Assembly: GCA_965208965.1 (NCBI GenBank)
Contig: OZ242384.1
Span: 868,001-932,000 of the forward strand
Reading direction: 5' to 3'
From: Bin5 sp965208965
GTDB taxonomy: Bacteria; Chloroflexota; Anaerolineae; Caldilineales; Caldilineaceae
DNA: 64,000 nt
The position numbers and the translations under genes were made by a program. The notes beneath the pieces were generated by a model. It had not been told where the DNA came from. It did no database searches and saw only the letters and a program-made list of their open reading frames with translations. Each line of letters starts with the position of its first letter. Within the stretch, counting starts at the first letter, position 1. Of this stretch, positions 26,073 to 34,970 are shown in pieces.

Positions 26073-28574
26073 CTAGAGATCTTTTTCGGTGATTTCGGGC
26101 AGGTCGACCCAGGCGGGATGGAGATGAAACTCCTCGCGGGCGGGGAAATCGAGTTTGTTTTCATATTGTGCCCGAAACTCGTCAAGGCGGTCGATGAGCG
26201 TCACAGGCAGGCCATGGACGATCCAGACGGCGTCCATGCGCCCTGTGTCGCCGGTGGGTATCCATTTCAAGTCCTCCTGTCCGACCATCGCCATCGCCAA
26301 CTGGGCATCATCTTCGCGAGTTGACGGTGTGGCCGCCAGGCGGATGTGCTCCAGATTGCCGTCGTGGAAGCTGAAGCGGTCCGAATCCCAGCGGATGTAG
26401 GGATTCAGACGGTCCAGCCACTGCTGGACGCGGTTGTTGGGGAGAGGCCGGGCCTGCTGGGTCTCTTCGCCATGTTGGACACCGATAATGTGACGGATGT
26501 CGACGCACTGCAGAACTCTGCCCAGAAGCCCCCTTTCGGTGGCGATTGCGTTGGTGAGGTTCGCAAAGATCTCCTCACCGCTGACCGCCCGTCCGAAGTT
26601 CAGAGTGCGGTCGATAACGGGCCCGAGCAGGACCTCCCAGTCGCTGGGGTAGACGACCTGGGCTGCGTTGCGATAGAAGTGTTGCAGATAGTCGCGCCCG
26701 ACGGCGCCGGTCTCCAGTTCATAGTACGTGTTGGTGCTGGCGGTGCCGTCGGAGATGCGGGGATCGATGCGTTCGGCGGCCCGCCTTGCCGCGTGATTAG
26801 CCCGGCCCAGCGCGCTGCCGGTATAGTCTATCTGCGAGCGGAAAAGCTCCCGCATCTGCGTTCCGTATGCGAAGAGGCGCTCGACGAGGATTCGTTCCAG
26901 AATGTCGCGGCGCTGGTGAAGGCGGGAGCGGGCTTTGCGCTGGCGCATGTCTCGGGCGCGATCGCGGGCCTGGCGGGGGTTGAAGGCCGCGAGCATGAGG
27001 TCGCCCAGTCCGCCGGCAATCTGGCCGATCTGTTCCGCCGCGCCTCCTTGCTGGGCCAGCAACGAGCGCCAACGGGCGCGGTCCTCTTCCATGACCGGAT
27101 GGTTGTTCAGCAGGAAAAGTCTTTGCTTTATCAGCGATTCGTTGGGCGCGGTGGAAGGATTCAGTGGCGCCAGCAGGTCGGCCAGCACAAGCGCGCCGCG
27201 CAGTCCTGTATCGAGAATCACCTGGCGAAAAGTTTCGTCGACCGCGGTCTTGAAACCGAGCCATGCGCCGCGTTGTTCCTCGACCTCCTCGGCCATCTCT
27301 TCCAGCCGGTCGTTGTCCAACGAGAGATAGCGGGAGCGCATCCTGGCCAGGAGTCCCTGCCAGGCGGTGATAACCTTCTGGCGTGTTTGAGGTGCAATAG
27401 GCTGGCGCGGGTCATTGAGCTCCGGCCCGGCGGCAAGGCGCCGCATGCAGTCTGCCAGGAATGCCTGTTGCCAGAAGTTGACCAGTGACTCGTCCGGCGC
27501 GACGATCGCGGAAGCGGCAAAGCTGCTGTAGACCAGGTAGTTTCCCTTCGCCGGAGGCCGACCGGTGCGGCGGTCGTTAACTACCTCGGCGGCGGCGACG
27601 CTTCCGGACATGCGTTCACGCACGACGTTTACTTCCAGTCCGAGAATCTCGCTGCTCAGGTGGCTGATGGCGGTGAGCTGGATCAGATGTGCGGCCAGGT
27701 TTTCGGCATCGGCTTTGCGAGCCAGGCTGCGGCCGTCGCGATTGGTACGCCCGACCAGAAAGATAAAGTCGAACGGTGCGTAGGGTGTGTCGGGCAGCGC
27801 CCGCTGTTCACTGGGATAGAGTTCCTGGAACTGCTGCGTTTCCTGGAAGTAGTTCAGTTCTTTGAGCGCGGCGTAGGCGTTGGCTTTGATGCGGCGGCGC
27901 TGCAGGTCGCTGTTGATCTCTTCTTCGAGCACGTCGGGCAGGAAGAAGATGCCGACGACGCGAGCGTTGCTGCGTACGAGGGCGCGCACGCGGTGCGCCA
28001 CGTCCATGAACATGCCGGCGCCGGTGCCGCCGCAGAGGCTGCTGACGATATAGACGAGCTGATAGTTGCTCATCACGGGGAAGCGGCGATTCTGCGCCAT
28101 CTCCAGATCGCGAATCTTGTCCAGGGCGGCGTATTTCGTCTCCAGCAGCCTCTTGAAGGTGACGTAGTTGCGGAAGAAGGAGAGCCGCCCGATAGGCCGC
28201 AGCTGTTTGGCGCCGTTATGGATATAGCCAAGCGGGATCGAGGGGTAGTCCCACCAGCGTGCGATTTCGGGATGATTTTCGAGGTTATCAACGAGGCGGG
28301 TTGCGTCAAATTTGCCCATGTAGGCCGATTCATCGGCATAGAGGGGCTCCTGATCGAGCCGGTTGATCAGCGGTTCTGTATCCAGCGCCAGCAGTTGAAT
28401 CATCGCCGGCAGCGTTTCGCCGCCCCAGGCTTTGCGCAGGCGCCGTTTGACGGCCCGGACAGCGTTGGTGCCCATACCGCCTACGCCGACCACGAGGGTC
28501 GGATAGATTGTTGGCTTTTCACCAATAAAAGGCGCCCCGTTCTGCTCCATATATGGCTTCTTTCTTGAACTCAC
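26073..28574 (-). CDS. Tubulin-like GTPase (Tubulin_2 / FtsZ-like family)
   Basis: 833 residues, soluble. Residues 25-40 give TLVVGVGGMGTNAVRAV, the first nucleotide loop of the FtsZ/tubulin superfamily. Residues 181-191 give CGGTGAGMFMD, a clear match to the tubulin G-box GGGTGSG. The strand YQLVYIVSS before it and ARVVGIFFLPD after it have the right spacing. The ~450 residues beyond the GTPase core are helical and unique to this family. It is encoded between a VWA membrane protein and a membrane-anchored, apparently inactive paralogue on the same strand, so it probably polymerises or acts at the membrane. A related association of a divergent FtsZ-like family with VWA proteins has been described in the literature (Makarova and Koonin, from memory). 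It is not FtsZ. Confidence 0.82.
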   Translation of the reverse strand: MSSRKKPYMEQNGAPFIGEKPTIYPTLVVGVGGMGTNAVRAVKRRLRKAWGGETLPAMIQLLALDTEPLINRLDQEPLYADESAYMGKFDATRLVDNLENHPEIARWWDYPSIPLGYIHNGAKQLRPIGRLSFFRNYVTFKRLLETKYAALDKIRDLEMAQNRRFPVMSNYQLVYIVSSLCGGTGAGMFMDVAHRVRALVRSNARVVGIFFLPDVLEEEINSDLQRRRIKANAYAALKELNYFQETQQFQELYPSEQRALPDTPYAPFDFIFLVGRTNRDGRSLARKADAENLAAHLIQLTAISHLSSEILGLEVNVVRERMSGSVAAAEVVNDRRTGRPPAKGNYLVYSSFAASAIVAPDESLVNFWQQAFLADCMRRLAAGPELNDPRQPIAPQTRQKVITAWQGLLARMRSRYLSLDNDRLEEMAEEVEEQRGAWLGFKTAVDETFRQVILDTGLRGALVLADLLAPLNPSTAPNESLIKQRLFLLNNHPVMEEDRARWRSLLAQQGGAAEQIGQIAGGLGDLMLAAFNPRQARDRARDMRQRKARSRLHQRRDILERILVERLFAYGTQMRELFRSQIDYTGSALGRANHAARRAAERIDPRISDGTASTNTYYELETGAVGRDYLQHFYRNAAQVVYPSDWEVLLGPVIDRTLNFGRAVSGEEIFANLTNAIATERGLLGRVLQCVDIRHIIGVQHGEETQQARPLPNNRVQQWLDRLNPYIRWDSDRFSFHDGNLEHIRLAATPSTREDDAQLAMAMVGQEDLKWIPTGDTGRMDAVWIVHGLPVTLIDRLDEFRAQYENKLDFPAREEFHLHPAWVDLPEITEKDL

Positions 28575-28704
28575 TATAGTCTGTACTCATTTTTCCGATA
28601 CTGTGCATGTTTGCGTAGCTTGCCAAGCTATCCGGTTGCCGCCAACTGCCGGAAGAGCTGAGGTCGGCCAAAGGCTCCGGCAGCAGCGCATAGAAAACCA
28701 GAGG

Positions 28705-31700
28705 CTAGAAGCTGTCGCGCGGGCTGCCCCATGGGTCAGCCGAACCCCCGCCGGCGGATGAACTGTTGTGCTCGTCGCCAAACGCCCCACCGCCCGTAGA
28801 GGGAGACGACCAGTTCGAGTTGTCGCCGGGCTGTTCTGTCCGTCCGAAGTCCCCGGACGCTGAGGGCGAGTAAGGGTCCGGCCCCCAGCCTCTCTGGTCC
28901 CAGGCTGTGTCCCAAGCGGACTGTTGCGTTCCCTCACCGGCGCCTTGCCAACTGTCCGAACTACCGGAACCGGCAAAACGCTCAGAAGGGGAATCAGCGA
29001 TATTCTCAAAAGCAGCGGAATGGCCTGGCGAACCTGCCGCCGGTCCCGGGACGGGCGGTGGGTAAGACGCGTACGCCGACCCCCCGGCCACATTCGACGT
29101 GACGAATGCGGTTTCCTGCCCGCTGGCATGATGCCAACTGTCCGGACTACCGGGGGCGGCAGCGTACCCAGGCGTAAGAGGGGAATCCTGCCCAGGCAGG
29201 ATCACTCCCGGATCTTCGTCGTCATCCATATTGTACCCGCGAGTGCGGGCACGCGCTACCACGATGAGCAACCCCAAGAGAAGTACGGGCCCGCTACAGA
29301 AAACCAGCGGGAAGGTGTAGAACGGACGCAACCACCACTCAACGTAGCGCTGATAAAGGGTTGGGCTGCGGAAACTGATATCGACAGACCTTATCTCGCC
29401 GGCCAGGCCGACAATGCTCAGCTGCAGCACTCCACTATAAAAGGAGCCGCGCAGGGCATCTTTGGGCAGGTCTTTGCGGGCGATGAGGGTGACGGGGACT
29501 TCGAAAAAGCCTTCTTCATCAGAAAAACCATTGACTTCGACCGGCGGGGCTTCCAGGAAAAGTTCATCCAATTTCATCACGCCGCTGCCAGTCTCTCCCG
29601 ATGCGGTTAGCCCAACAATTTCAAGCACGAAAGGCGTTTTTCCGTTGAAGCGCAGGAAGAGCGTTTCCGTCGCTCTTTCGCCGGCCCGCCCCAGATCACC
29701 AAAATCGAGCGCGCCGGCGACACCCCACTCCACGTCGCGGATCTGGAGACGGAAAGGCACTGTCGCCTCTGAGGAGGGACCCGCGCCTGAGGCGGCATGT
29801 GCGGATAGGACATCGAAGTCCTGGCTGGGACCGGCCAGACTGAGAAGCCCGTGGCAGTTGCCGGCTGACATGGGCCCTTCGCTTTGCAAGCGAACCGGCA
29901 GCGTCCAGTTTGTCGACTGCAAACCATCCGAGTCCGCGGAGTGAGCCGCGCTGTCGCCGGCCGCTTCGAAGGGTTGCAGGTCACCAGCAGTGGCGGTGAG
30001 GCCGCTGCAGCTACTTTCGGCCAGTTCAACCGTCAGCCGAAAGGGGGTATTCCCGCTATAGGCGACGGGCAGCAGGACCTGCTCATCCAGCCGGTAATTC
30101 GGTGATGTATCGTAGAGCAGCGCGCCGAAGTCGGCCTCCTGCACCTGGATGCGCGCCTGGGAGCGGGGGATGTCGAGGAGCACAGCCAATGAGGGGGCAG
30201 GACGCACCTGTACCTCCATTGGCAGTCCGGCCGGGCTGAGAGCCGACAGATTCAATTGGCCCTCGTACTGGCCCGGGCGCAGCAGGTCGAGGCCGTCCAC
30301 ATGCAGAAGCGCGGTCTGGATACCGTTTTCGGGCACTTCTACGGAAAGACTTACAGAGGCCTCGCGCATGATTTCGCTTGTATCGGACCGGCGCAGGACC
30401 AGCGACGCCTCCAGCGTTCCAATCTCTTCAACCGTACTGGTCTGGATCGTGAGCGGCCATCCTTCGGGCGGCATCTTGGCCAGATCGATATCGGATGGCA
30501 GGCCCTTCACGTAGATCGCCGGTTCCACTTCCAAGAGCGTGCGCGCATAGTCTCCGAAACGGACTCCATCGATGGCCGCCGTCACCAGGAAGAGCGCTTC
30601 GTAGTCACGCCCGTCCTGCGGCATAAAGCCGTCGTCGGAGCAGACATGTTCACCACAGTTGATCCGCCTCCGGTAGACGATTTCGCCGCCGTCAAGGTCG
30701 GTAACGTAGACGGCGGCCTGGAGATTATCCAGCTGAACGCCGGGGCCAAAACCGACCTGTAGTTGCAGGCTGCCGTCTTGCAGGATTCCAGGATTGCTGG
30801 CCGAGGGAGAGAAGACCTGTGCTTGGGGCAACTCCTCCGAGGTCTGAAGCCGGAACGTGCGCCGCAGCTGTAACGGCTCCCGGTCCTCTCCCAACTGAAC
30901 TGTAACCTCTTCCACGCCTCCGGAAAGCTGATGGACGGCGACCGTTCGACCGCTAAACGGGTCCTGACCCAGGAGTGCGATGGGCAGATTGCCGTTGAGC
31001 ATCAGCGGCTCGTCCACGGCAGGGCCGGCGCCGGCAACGATGATGATAGGCGACTTGCCAGCAGGATAGTAGCGCGCTGAGGCGGCGTTGCCCAGTACGC
31101 TGGGAGGCGGGAAAAGGAGCTCAGGATAGCTGTCGGCCTGGACGACGGCAAAGCTGCTCAGGTCGATCGTTTTGGCCACCCATTCGCCGGCAGCCAGCGG
31201 CGCGACAGCCACGTTGAGGTCGATGTTGCCGTCGGCGAGCAGGCTCTGTGTCAGCATCGGCGCGCCGTCCCGCTCTACGGCGGTGATCGCGGATTGCGGG
31301 CTGACGAAGGCGATGCTGCCGGCGCCATGCGCTTTGCGGATTGAGATGGTCAGGTTCCCGTGCACGTTGCGGTGGGTGACGACCGAGCGGTCCGACTTCA
31401 TTTCGGCGAATAGTTCGCTGAAGATGAGCAGGAGGTCCTGCGAGCTCTTGGCCTCGCGCGCGAGCGGGGAACTGGTTTTAAGAAAGTCGCCGGCGCAGCC
31501 TGCATCGGGATTGCAGAGGATCACAGGGTAGAGCAGTGCGCCGGCGTCCTCTATCTGGGCCAGTAGATTGGTGATGGTCTGCCGCTGACCGGTGACCTGT
31601 AGCGGCGCGGTCGGCTCCCCGTCGGTCAGCAGCAGCACGTACTGGCTGCGATCAGGGTCGCCGTGGAGTTCGAGCAGCTGCAGCGCCTCCTTCAGTCCCA

Positions 31701-32373
31701 AATCCATGCGTGTGTAGCCGCGCAGGGCATAGTCCTCGGGAGACTGGAGCGACGCAGCCAGCCGGCTGCGATTTTCAGCGCTGCCGACCTCCTGCAACAA
31801 GCTCATCGAGCCGACGCCCTCGGCGGTACTGTCGAAACGCAGCACGGCGATGCGGTCGGCGCTGTCGGCGAGATGGACCAGCAGGCGGGCCGCGCTGTAG
31901 CGCAGTTTGTTGGGATCGCTGGGGGCGTTAAGAGTAGCGTCATCACATGGGGGACCGGAGGGAGGTTGGCCTTGCGGCCAAGGCCAGCAGGTGGCCATGC
32001 TGCCGGAGTCATCAAGGATGACGATTACATCGATGGGGGCGGCTCCGGACGTGGACTGCCGCGGCAGCGCAGATCGGGTTCCGGCGTGTGCAGGCGCGGC
32101 GCCATGGCCCGTGAGCAACAGGAAGAGAAACCCACTTAACAGACAGACAAACACGGCCCAAGGCCTCCGGCCCCAGCCCTGCGGGAGGCGGCGGATGAGC
32201 AGAGACCGCTGGTAAACGTTTCCGGGCAGATGGCGCTCCTGACACCTGTGGCTATTGCACAGCGGCAAGCAACCGATCAACGGACTGCTGGCTCTATCAG
32301 TTCCAAGAGAGAAGCAAACGCGCGCATCGGCTCCGCGTTCCCCTGCTTTGCTGGCAGAGATACAGTCCCCCAC
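28705..32373 (-). CDS. Von Willebrand factor A domain membrane protein with Trp-rich disordered cytoplasmic tail
   Basis: 1222 residues from GTG 32373; the true start is uncertain (TTG codons near residue 32 are alternatives). A hydrophobic signal segment at ~70-98 is followed by a VWA domain (~113-300) with MIDAS residues DDSGSM and the later LLLTDGEP. Long beta-rich, Ig-like regions follow to ~1010, then one membrane helix FPLVFCSGPVLLLGLLIVV (about 1020-1038). The last ~175 residues are low-complexity Ser/Gly/Pro with seven Trp in short motifs such as DSWHHASG and DPWGSP, and should face the cytoplasm. First gene of the cluster; the tubulin-like gene starts 130 bp after its stop. I infer that it is the extracellular sensor or adhesin, with the tail contacting the cytoskeletal partner. 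Confidence 0.75.
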   Translation of the reverse strand: MGDCISASKAGERGADARVCFSLGTDRASSPLIGCLPLCNSHRCQERHLPGNVYQRSLLIRRLPQGWGRRPWAVFVCLLSGFLFLLLTGHGAAPAHAGTRSALPRQSTSGAAPIDVIVILDDSGSMATCWPWPQGQPPSGPPCDDATLNAPSDPNKLRYSAARLLVHLADSADRIAVLRFDSTAEGVGSMSLLQEVGSAENRSRLAASLQSPEDYALRGYTRMDLGLKEALQLLELHGDPDRSQYVLLLTDGEPTAPLQVTGQRQTITNLLAQIEDAGALLYPVILCNPDAGCAGDFLKTSSPLAREAKSSQDLLLIFSELFAEMKSDRSVVTHRNVHGNLTISIRKAHGAGSIAFVSPQSAITAVERDGAPMLTQSLLADGNIDLNVAVAPLAAGEWVAKTIDLSSFAVVQADSYPELLFPPPSVLGNAASARYYPAGKSPIIIVAGAGPAVDEPLMLNGNLPIALLGQDPFSGRTVAVHQLSGGVEEVTVQLGEDREPLQLRRTFRLQTSEELPQAQVFSPSASNPGILQDGSLQLQVGFGPGVQLDNLQAAVYVTDLDGGEIVYRRRINCGEHVCSDDGFMPQDGRDYEALFLVTAAIDGVRFGDYARTLLEVEPAIYVKGLPSDIDLAKMPPEGWPLTIQTSTVEEIGTLEASLVLRRSDTSEIMREASVSLSVEVPENGIQTALLHVDGLDLLRPGQYEGQLNLSALSPAGLPMEVQVRPAPSLAVLLDIPRSQARIQVQEADFGALLYDTSPNYRLDEQVLLPVAYSGNTPFRLTVELAESSCSGLTATAGDLQPFEAAGDSAAHSADSDGLQSTNWTLPVRLQSEGPMSAGNCHGLLSLAGPSQDFDVLSAHAASGAGPSSEATVPFRLQIRDVEWGVAGALDFGDLGRAGERATETLFLRFNGKTPFVLEIVGLTASGETGSGVMKLDELFLEAPPVEVNGFSDEEGFFEVPVTLIARKDLPKDALRGSFYSGVLQLSIVGLAGEIRSVDISFRSPTLYQRYVEWWLRPFYTFPLVFCSGPVLLLGLLIVVARARTRGYNMDDDEDPGVILPGQDSPLTPGYAAAPGSPDSWHHASGQETAFVTSNVAGGSAYASYPPPVPGPAAGSPGHSAAFENIADSPSERFAGSGSSDSWQGAGEGTQQSAWDTAWDQRGWGPDPYSPSASGDFGRTEQPGDNSNWSSPSTGGGAFGDEHNSSSAGGGSADPWGSPRDSF

Positions 32374-32454
32374 AGGTCAAACGCGCCGAACGCCCTGTTC
32401 CCGCGGCGTTCGGCGGCATAGACTTGCAGTGAGCGAAATGCGCGCGCATCGGCT
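32320..32454. repeat. 15-bp direct repeat flanking the leader hairpin
   Basis: GCGCGCATCGGCTCC occurs at 32320-32334 and again at 32440-32454, 120 bp apart and in the same orientation, with the hairpin between them. The first copy lies inside the start of the predicted VWA frame. It could be a short duplication or paired regulator sites. Confidence 0.45.
32384..32415 (-). promoter_or_regulatory. 11-bp perfect hairpin in the leader of the VWA gene
   Basis: CGCCGAACGCC (32384-32394) pairs perfectly with GGCGTTCGGCG (32405-32415) around a 10-base loop, between the putative promoter and the GTG start at 32373. No U-tract follows it on the minus strand. It may be a leader structure or protein-binding site. 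Confidence 0.45.
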
Positions 32455-32473
32455 CCTATTCTATCTGTTGAAA

Positions 32474-32503
32474 ATTGTATCACAGCGCAGATTGGCATTA
32501 CAA
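32474..32503 (-). promoter_or_regulatory. Possible promoter of the VWA/tubulin-like cluster
   Basis: On the minus strand: -35 TTGTAA (32498-32503), 18-bp spacer, -10 TACAAT (32474-32479). The -10 matches consensus at five of six bases, the -35 at four. It lies ~100 bp upstream of the VWA start, with the leader hairpin in between. Confidence 0.35.
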
Positions 32504-32995
32504 GAGCCACGCCCAGTTCCGGAGGCCCGTATTCGGACCTGGACTCCGGGTATGTGGCAGAGGGCCATACTGCCCTGAACCGGCTGCGCGACTCGGAGGA
32601 ACTAAACGGGCGTTACACTGGAATTGTGGGAGGAGAGGCCGGGCCTGCGGGCGTCGCCCGGGTTTTTGATTTCAGAGTCTTGTCAGAGTTTCGGGTGGCA
32701 GGCAGGTGCTGAAATGTGAGAATCAACGACAAGAATCCAGCACACTGCTTTTGGGCGATTTGCCTACGATCCGCCAATGAAATACAGACCCTGTGAGTCA
32801 GTGTTTGGAGTGAACACCCATTCGCCAGCAACGGTCGTTACGCATGTGGATCTCGTTTGAAGATGTGATCTTCGCTGAAGCTGCGCGTTGGAGGCGCTGG
32901 CACGAATCAGGCGTTTGCAGAGCCTTTTCGGCAAGTGGCAGCCTGCCCCTATCGCGGCTCAATGACGGCTTGGCGGGGGGTGTCCCCCTGCACAA

Positions 32996-33021
32996 GGGAG
33001 GCCGCTTGCGACCGGCCTCCC
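32996..33021 (-). terminator. Putative terminator hairpin downstream of the DsbA-like gene
   Basis: GGGAGGCC (32996-33003) pairs with GGCCTCCC (33014-33021) around a 10-base loop, 90 bp beyond the minus-strand stop at 33111. An 8-bp perfect stem, but no U-tract follows. Confidence 0.4.
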
Positions 33022-33110
33022 AAATAGGTAAAACCTTGACGCCGAACTCCAGGGGCTGAGGATTCGTAGATACCGGCGGCGATGATTGGGGGATTGAGAT
33101 GAGAAAACGG

Positions 33111-34577
33111 CTAACCGTCGTTGTTCGTGGCGGCAAGCTCGGCGAGCATCTGTGAGAGTGCGGCCACGAACTGATCTGTAGGCAGTGCGCCGGGGATCAG
33201 CCGCCCCTCGCCGCCGACAAGAACGACGAAGGTGGGGGTACCGCGGACAAAGGGTGCGCCGTCTCGCATATCGCTCTGCACTGCCTGCGCGGGCGCGTCC
33301 TCTGCCAGGCAGGTTGAAAAGGCGTCGGTGTCCAACTCGTATTCAGCCGCCAACTCCATGAAGTAGATGGTGTTTTCGGAGCGAGACCACTGATCCATAT
33401 CGACGAAGAGGCGATGATGGAACTGCCAGAAGGCCCCCTGCTCGCCCGCGCACTCGGACGCGACCGAAGCGGAAAAGGCATGGGGATGGATATTCTCGAT
33501 GGGGAAATGCTTGAATACCCACATAACCTCACCGCGGGCGACAAACTCTTCATCCAGAACCGGCTGCGTTGTCAGGGCGTGGCGGCTGCAGTAAGGGCAT
33601 TGGAAGTCGCTGAATTCAACGACAACAATCGGGGCGTCGCTACTGCCCTTGTAGATGTCACCGGCCAAAGTGAAGCCGGGGCGGTCCGGGTCGGGCTTCA
33701 AGCCCTCCGCCGTAGCCCAGAAGGGCAACCCGCCGTCTCCCTGCTGTTGCTGTTGTTGTTGCTGCTGCTGCGCCTGAGCCGCGCCCTGGGGCGTACGGCC
33801 GGCCGCGATCGTCCCGATCCAGTTGTCGAAGGTATCGTATGGCTGAGCGCCGGAAAGGGAAAAAGCGTCGCCGGTCTCTTCACGGACGAAGCGGAAGCTG
33901 GGGGTGCCGGTAAAGCCGAGGGACTGGGCTTCGGCCAGGCTTTCGTTCACCTTTGCCAGCTGGGGCTCGTTATTTGCCATGCAGGACCCGTATTGGGTGG
34001 TGTCGGCGCCCAACTCCTGGGCCAGTTCGGCAAAAAAGGACAGGGCCTCTTCGCGGGGCGCCCATTCTTTCTGAGTCCGGAAGATCCTGTCGTGCATCTG
34101 CCAGAAGAGGACGACATCCTGTTCCGCCATACAGTTGGCGGCGATGGCCGCGGCAAGAGCGTTGGGATGTATCGAGGAGAGGGGCATATCGCGGAAGACG
34201 AATTTCACGGCGCCGCTCTCGCCAAATGCGGCCAGGAGGGCCGGTTCGGTCTGGATCACGTGACGGGCGCAGAAAGGGCATTCGTAGTCGCTGTATTCGT
34301 AGATGGTGATAGGCGCGTTCGGATCGCCGCGGAAGGGGTATCCCTCTTCGGTAAAGCCGACAGGGACGCCTCGATGCATGTTGGGCTGTGAGTCGCCGGC
34401 GGGCGCAGGGGCAACGACGGGGGCGACGATATTGCCGTCGGCATCGGTCGTGCATCCTGCAACAACTAGAAGGAGGACGATCAGGAAGGTGAGGAGACTC
34501 AGGCGCAACCCACTCTTTTCTCTACCTGCGTCATTCACTTGCCTGGTACGGCCCAAAGGTCCGGCTTGCAAATTCAT
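33111..34577 (-). CDS. Tandem DsbA-like thioredoxin-fold lipoprotein with polyglutamine linker
   Basis: 488 residues. A signal segment ends in the lipobox VVAGC, so the protein is anchored to the outer face of the membrane. Two DsbA/DSBA-oxidoreductase domains follow, each with its own CxxC: SDYECPFCARH (first) and SDFQCPYCSRH (second), with the cis-Pro loops GFTGTPSFRF and VRGTPTFVV. An Ala/Gln linker with a run of about 11 Gln residues joins them. Function: disulfide formation or isomerisation in secreted proteins. No DsbB or VKOR partner is in the window. Two active DsbA domains in one polypeptide are unusual; most DsbA-type lipoproteins have one. Start at 34577 by length of the signal peptide; the basic n-region is long (~25 residues). 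Confidence 0.85.
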   Translation of the reverse strand: MNLQAGPLGRTRQVNDAGREKSGLRLSLLTFLIVLLLVVAGCTTDADGNIVAPVVAPAPAGDSQPNMHRGVPVGFTEEGYPFRGDPNAPITIYEYSDYECPFCARHVIQTEPALLAAFGESGAVKFVFRDMPLSSIHPNALAAAIAANCMAEQDVVLFWQMHDRIFRTQKEWAPREEALSFFAELAQELGADTTQYGSCMANNEPQLAKVNESLAEAQSLGFTGTPSFRFVREETGDAFSLSGAQPYDTFDNWIGTIAAGRTPQGAAQAQQQQQQQQQQGDGGLPFWATAEGLKPDPDRPGFTLAGDIYKGSSDAPIVVVEFSDFQCPYCSRHALTTQPVLDEEFVARGEVMWVFKHFPIENIHPHAFSASVASECAGEQGAFWQFHHRLFVDMDQWSRSENTIYFMELAAEYELDTDAFSTCLAEDAPAQAVQSDMRDGAPFVRGTPTFVVLVGGEGRLIPGALPTDQFVAALSQMLAELAATNNDG

Positions 34578-34970
34578 GGGTCCTCCTTGAGGGACTTCCG
34601 ACTGTGATACAAACTGGGGGCCTGAGGCGCGCCCCCGGCGGAACTAGCTCGATGCGCTGCTGCGTCGCTATGTGAAGAGCCTATACGACTACCGAGACGG
34701 CTATGCACCTATTGAAGGCGGCCAAGCAGTTCGTCTCGAAAGTGAGAGATTACCCTATTGTAACGGCGGGAACAAGAGAGTACTAATCTGGCGAGTCGTT
34801 TCGGCGGGTTGGCTCAGTATTCGCCCCAGGTAGTCAAGTTTGCCTGAAAGCCTAGTTACATCGTAGTATGAGGACTTTGGAAGGGAACTGGCCAACCCCG
34901 GTGTCGGCGGCGCATAGAAGATTTATCGCGCACGCTATTGACCACGAAGCGCTATAGGTGAGAGAACGGC
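34578..34970. other. Intergenic region between divergent dsbA-like and cysD genes
   Basis: 393 bp. No gene, RNA or clear riboswitch seen. It must hold divergent promoters for the DsbA-like gene and cysD; no -35/-10 pair near consensus could be picked with confidence. Confidence 0.4.

Larger units (their letters stand above)
32374..33110. other. Long intergenic region between the VWA gene and the DsbA-like gene
   Basis: 737 bp with no gene I can support. Contents: the VWA promoter and hairpin (above), and a second hairpin at 32996-33021. The middle (32510-32990) shows only short, non-family-like frames. Confidence 0.5.

Noticed and set aside
27660..28568. A 302-codon open frame opposite the tubulin-like gene
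   Set aside because: Antisense to the G-box-bearing gene; no recognisable motif.
26073..28574. Identification as cell-division FtsZ
   Set aside because: FtsZ is about 350-400 residues; this protein is 833 residues, only the two nucleotide loops are shared, and the neighbours are not division genes.
34578..34970. A riboswitch (SAM or cobalamin type) upstream of cysD
   Set aside because: I looked for the conserved core segments and found none that fit; stems here are short and imperfect.
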